A stretch of DNA of 64,000 bases from assembly GCA_016290775.1 (NCBI GenBank), contig JAEEVF010000014.1, positions 1 to 64,000 of the forward strand, written 5' to 3'. Below, piece after piece: positions 60,930 to 64,000 of this stretch. This stretch comes from Acetatifactor sp. (GTDB lineage Bacteria; Bacillota; Clostridia; Lachnospirales; Lachnospiraceae). Numbering within the stretch: position 1 is the first letter of the stretch; each line of letters begins with the position of its first letter. Made by a program: the position numbers and the translations under genes. The notes under the pieces were generated by a model that was given only the letters and a program-made list of their open reading frames with translations, was not told the origin of the DNA and searched no databases.

Positions 60930-61373
60930 ATGAAAGATTATTACAAGATCCTCGAAGTCAGTCCGGATGCAACGGATGACGCGATCAAAAAATCATTCCG
61001 TAAGCTTGCGAAGAAGTTTCACCCCGACACGAACGGCGGTGATCCCAAGGCTGTCGCAAGGTTCCAGGAGATCAACGAAGCGTATTCCGTCTTAGGCGAG
61101 GCGGACAAGCGCAAAGCATATGATGACGAGCGCGCGGGCAAGAAAGCTGGCCAAGGTTTTGGCGGTGCGCAGCAGCAAGGAAAGTCTGGCACGGGCTCGA
61201 AGGCTCCGAGAGGTACGTTTACGGGCTTTAACGCATCGAACTTCAAGATGAATTTCGACGACATGATGTTTGGCGAATTGAACAAAGAGAAAGAAAAAAA
61301 GGCTAAGGCGGAGGGAAATCCCGCTGACGTAAGCAGTCAGTTCGCCAGCTTTTTCGGCTTCAAGCCGAGGTAG
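60930..61373 (+). CDS. Short J-domain protein (DnaJ-like)
   Basis: This 147-residue protein has a J domain at 1-70 with [34 protein letters not shown]; the HPD motif that stimulates DnaK ATPase is present. The C-terminal 75 residues (Gly/Lys-rich, then [14 protein letters not shown]) lack the zinc fingers and substrate domains of DnaJ. It probably recruits DnaK to a partner in this operon rather than acting as the main co-chaperone. Confidence 0.88.
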   Translation: MKDYYKILEVSPDATDDAIKKSFRKLAKKFHPDTNGGDPKAVARFQEINEAYSVLGEADKRKAYDDERAGKKAGQGFGGAQQQGKSGTGSKAPRGTFTGFNASNFKMNFDDMMFGELNKEKEKKAKAEGNPADVSSQFASFFGFKPR

Positions 61374-61383
61374 AGGGGTAGGA

Positions 61384-63132
61384 ATGAAACGAATAACCGC
61401 ATTCATCGCGGCATGTCTTCTGTGTATCCTCCTTTGCCCCGTCGTTGCATTTGCCGGGGAGGATGATACCCCAAACGACCGCTGCGTGATCTCAGTGGCA
61501 GTGGACGTGAGCGGTTCCATGAGAAGGACGGATTCGCGCAGGGACATTCCCGAGACCATTAAGATGATCATGGACGCATGCGATGACAATGATCTTTTCA
61601 GTGTCGTTGCATACAATGATCAGATCGCATATGAAAGCGGCCTGATCAACCTTGGGGATGCGAAAGCGAAGGAAGCCCTGAAGCAGGATCTTGACAATCT
61701 GAAATATGATGGCAACACGGATAACGGTCTTGGCCTGATGCGTGCATTAAACAAGATTGTGGAGGATGTCGGCGAGCGCGACAAGGCGCTGGTGATCCTG
61801 ATCTCCGACGGTAATACGGACCTCGTGGGGAGCACAACCGGAAGAAACGCGGACGACTCCAAACGGGACATCGAAAAGAGCACGGAGATCGCTAAGCAAG
61901 AAGATATACCGATCTATGTGATCGAGTACACTGACAATTTCACGACGGACACCAGCCTGATGTCGATGGCTGCCTCTGCAACGGGCGGCGGCGTGACGAT
62001 GGTTGACGATCCACAAAAGTTCGTAAAGGTCATGCTGAACTCCTTCTTTGCGGGATACAACAACGGCAAAACCTTTTATGACACGCAGAACTCAGAGGAA
62101 AAGATCGCACGCGCGAAGTTCGACAGCGTAGCGAGTGAAAATGAGACGGAGCTCTTTTTCCTGTATGCATGGGAGCCCATCGCGGACCTTGAAGTTTTGA
62201 ATAAGGATTTCGTGATCACGCCCGAGGCGCCCGGAAGGTATTTCCTTCTCGAATCGAAGGATGGGACGCCGGCCTCCGTTGAGGTTTTGTACGGCCTTGA
62301 AAAGAAGGGGACGGTCATGCTCGGAACGGTGAAGGCCGCAAAGCCTGAAAAGACCGAGCCGGAAGTGATCGTCAAAGAGATCGAGGTTGAGGTAAAGCCC
62401 GAGAGCGCGGTTCCGATGGCGAGCGACATCACTTTGGAAATGTATTCCGAAAAGGCTCCGTTCCGCTACGGCGTAAGCATTCTGTTTACGGATGACGACA
62501 TCGTATCCTACGAGCTTCTTGGAACGGATGAGCGGGTGGTGCTTGAAGAAGGGGTCCTCACCTTTGACGTTTCCAAGGAAGGCGAGATCACGACGGCAGT
62601 CGTGGCAAAGGATGCGGCAGGCAACACGGCAACTTCCACCATCGTGGTGAAGGTGACGGCGGCCTGGAGGCAATATCAAAAGTGGCTTGTACTGGGCATC
62701 ATCTTTTTCATCGTGCTCGTCACCGCAGTGATATGCTTCGTGATCATCCGAAGACTTTTGTTCCACAATGAAAAAAAAACAAAACCCTTGACAGGTGAGC
62801 TGATCGCGAACTTCGTGGACATCAAGAGCAAGAACGACATTGATCAGGTTCGCTGGAAGTTAAAGGATTATCCCCGGGACGGCGTGAGCCTGGAAGAACT
62901 CTTCCACGCAAAGGGCATTCGCGAGGAACTTAAGGACATTGACAAGGTTTGCTTTTATCCCTGCGACGAGGATCACGCGATCGCGCTTCTCCACAACATT
63001 GAGGGAGGCGTTTTCGTGGGAGATCACCACGTAAAGAGCAATGTTCCGACGATCGTTCGGAGCGGCAGCAAGATCTACGTATCGATCGCAGAGAATGCAT
63101 CTGAGATAGAACTTATGTATTTAGACGAATAA
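61384..63132 (+). CDS. Secreted VWA-domain membrane protein
   Basis: This 582-residue protein has a signal peptide (1-25) and a von Willebrand A domain (about 35-220) with a MIDAS site VDVSGSMR and later ISDGNTD. A second beta-rich domain (about 330-425; KDAAGNTATSTIVV) follows. One membrane helix (about 437-460, WLVLGIIFFIVLVTAVICFV) leads to a cytoplasmic tail of about 120 residues with a KDYPRDGVSLEELFHAKGI segment. The layout, extracellular ligand binder to cytoplasm, fits a sensor. Gene order FHA-J-VWA-kinase supports phospho-signalling. Confidence 0.85.
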   Translation: MKRITAFIAACLLCILLCPVVAFAGEDDTPNDRCVISVAVDVSGSMRRTDSRRDIPETIKMIMDACDDNDLFSVVAYNDQIAYESGLINLGDAKAKEALKQDLDNLKYDGNTDNGLGLMRALNKIVEDVGERDKALVILISDGNTDLVGSTTGRNADDSKRDIEKSTEIAKQEDIPIYVIEYTDNFTTDTSLMSMAASATGGGVTMVDDPQKFVKVMLNSFFAGYNNGKTFYDTQNSEEKIARAKFDSVASENETELFFLYAWEPIADLEVLNKDFVITPEAPGRYFLLESKDGTPASVEVLYGLEKKGTVMLGTVKAAKPEKTEPEVIVKEIEVEVKPESAVPMASDITLEMYSEKAPFRYGVSILFTDDDIVSYELLGTDERVVLEEGVLTFDVSKEGEITTAVVAKDAAGNTATSTIVVKVTAAWRQYQKWLVLGIIFFIVLVTAVICFVIIRRLLFHNEKKTKPLTGELIANFVDIKSKNDIDQVRWKLKDYPRDGVSLEELFHAKGIREELKDIDKVCFYPCDEDHAIALLHNIEGGVFVGDHHVKSNVPTIVRSGSKIYVSIAENASEIELMYLDE

Positions 63133-63153
63133 AAAACTGGGAAGGGTCTGCAG

Positions 63154-64000
63154 ATGAGCGTTGAGGTAAGCGACATAGCGCTTCCTGAGAATACGATATT
63201 GCATAACAAATATCGTGTTGAAGAAGTACATTATCTGGGCCAAACCGGAATTGTGTATTTTGGGGTCGATCTTGATGACAGGGCAGAAGTCGTGATCAAG
63301 GAATTCATGCCATACAAGATAGCGAACAGGGACATGAACGGGAAAGACGTGATCTGCAAGAGCAGAGGATGTCAGAAGCAATTCGTTAAGGCCCGGGAAG
63401 CCTTCGATCAGGAATGCGCATATGTTTACAAACTTAGAAAACTGAAAAAGCCCTACGAAGCCTGCGTACTCAAGTACCGCGACGTGTTCGAGGAAAACCA
63501 GACGGTGTACTTCGTCACGGAGAAGATCAAGGGCCGAAGCCTTCAGGACTACCTGGAGAACGGTATCGATTTTTCCGTCAGAGACACCATGAACATGCTG
63601 GTTGACATTGTGGACCAGGTTCACAAAAAGGGCATCATCCATTGCGACATCAAGCCCTCCAACGTCATCATCCAGGACGACGGCAAGATCGTCCTCATCG
63701 ACTTTGGGTCCGCGTGCTACAAGAAGAAAAAGGGCGATGAGATGATGTTCGCGAGCAGAGGATATTCCGCACCGGAGCTTTATCACGGCGGCAAGATCGA
63801 TGAGAAAACGGACATCTACAGCATCGGAGCGATCCTTTACTACATGCTGACGGACTGCCAGATCCCGGCACCGGACGACTATGATGAGTCGGAGGAGATC
63901 CCCTCCATTGCGGAGCTGATCGAGATTCCAAAGCCCCTCGAGGACGTGATCATGAAATCGCTTCAGAGGGATCGGGACAAACGACTGGGAAGCCTTTCCA
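63154..64000 (+). CDS. Serine/threonine protein kinase (3' end beyond window)
   Basis: The ATG at 63154 follows GGGAAGGG; the frame is open to the window end (282 codons). Kinase motifs: Gly-loop LGQTGIVYFG, the ATP lysine in VVIKEFMP, catalytic loop HCDIKPSN (HCD instead of HRD, so a non-RD kinase), DFGSA, RGYSAPE and DIYSIGAILYYML. It is a bacterial Hanks-type kinase. Any PASTA, membrane or other C-terminal domains would lie outside the window. It likely phosphorylates the FHA partner encoded upstream. Confidence 0.92.
   Translation, partial: MSVEVSDIALPENTILHNKYRVEEVHYLGQTGIVYFGVDLDDRAEVVIKEFMPYKIANRDMNGKDVICKSRGCQKQFVKAREAFDQECAYVYKLRKLKKPYEACVLKYRDVFEENQTVYFVTEKIKGRSLQDYLENGIDFSVRDTMNMLVDIVDQVHKKGIIHCDIKPSNVIIQDDGKIVLIDFGSACYKKKKGDEMMFASRGYSAPELYHGGKIDEKTDIYSIGAILYYMLTDCQIPAPDDYDESEEIPSIAELIEIPKPLEDVIMKSLQRDRDKRLGSLS

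Overview
The window looks like chromosomal DNA of a Gram-positive anaerobe of the Clostridia, most likely a Lachnospiraceae-type gut or rumen bacterium. The reasons are the strong AGGAGG-type ribosome sites, sigma-A promoters with 17-base spacers, a CIRCE element, a Hol-Tox-like type I toxin module, LytTR regulators, DUF5721, DUF4418 and DUF1294 proteins, an LtaS-like enzyme and a Ser/Thr-kinase/FHA gene set. No phage genome, integrase, transposase or CRISPR array was seen.

Layout. 0.3-6.2 kb: an ECF sigma factor with a membrane partner carrying a DUF6273 domain, an XRE-methyltransferase fusion, a NUDIX hydrolase, a HAD hydrolase and a lipoprotein. 6.3-24 kb: a sulfur and iron-sulfur island. 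It holds a Cys-rich mini-protein, a rhodanese-TtcA fusion, a NifS-type desulfurase, a cysteine synthase, a receiver-AraC regulator with a degenerate receiver, and a run of co-oriented genes for a flavin-type split-barrel protein, NifK-like, NifD-like, a second cysteine synthase, two NifX-like proteins, NifB-like and NifH-like. A sulfonate/taurine-type ABC importer, a DUF4418/FtsX/ATPase exporter set and an aberrant tRNA-Cys-like gene follow. 24-27.4 kb: an HD protein, an AlkZ-like/GNAT fusion, a type I toxin-antitoxin module, a hairpin-rich repeat and tRNA-Gly. 27.4-45 kb: mostly housekeeping (beta-CASP nuclease, XRE-phosphoribosyltransferase, ThyA, DHFR, MBOAT and SGNH acyltransfer pair, IlvE, parvulin-type PPIase, HtpG, TrpS, SH3b protein, RidA, LtaS-like). 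45-49 kb, minus strand: DUF5721, LytTR regulator, PBECR4-like nuclease behind a structured leader RNA, DUF1294, ArgG. 49-59.3 kb: a lipoprotein with Cys repeats and a 2937-residue Ig-repeat surface protein. 59.3-64 kb: a c-di-GMP-I-like riboswitch and terminator ahead of FHA, zinc-ribbon, DnaJ, VWA and Ser/Thr kinase genes; the kinase runs off the window.

The most interesting system is the nitrogenase-like cluster. The NifH, NifK-like and NifD-like proteins keep their cluster-binding cysteines, and a NifB-like protein is present, but no NifEN or NifV was found. The residues aligned with NifD Gln191 and His195 are Val and Tyr. The genes sit with two cysteine synthases and a sulfonate-type importer. 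I infer a nitrogenase-like reductase that releases sulfide or a thiol from an imported organosulfur compound for cysteine synthesis. It is related in concept to methylthio-alkane reductase but has a different gene set. The substrate cannot be read from the sequence.
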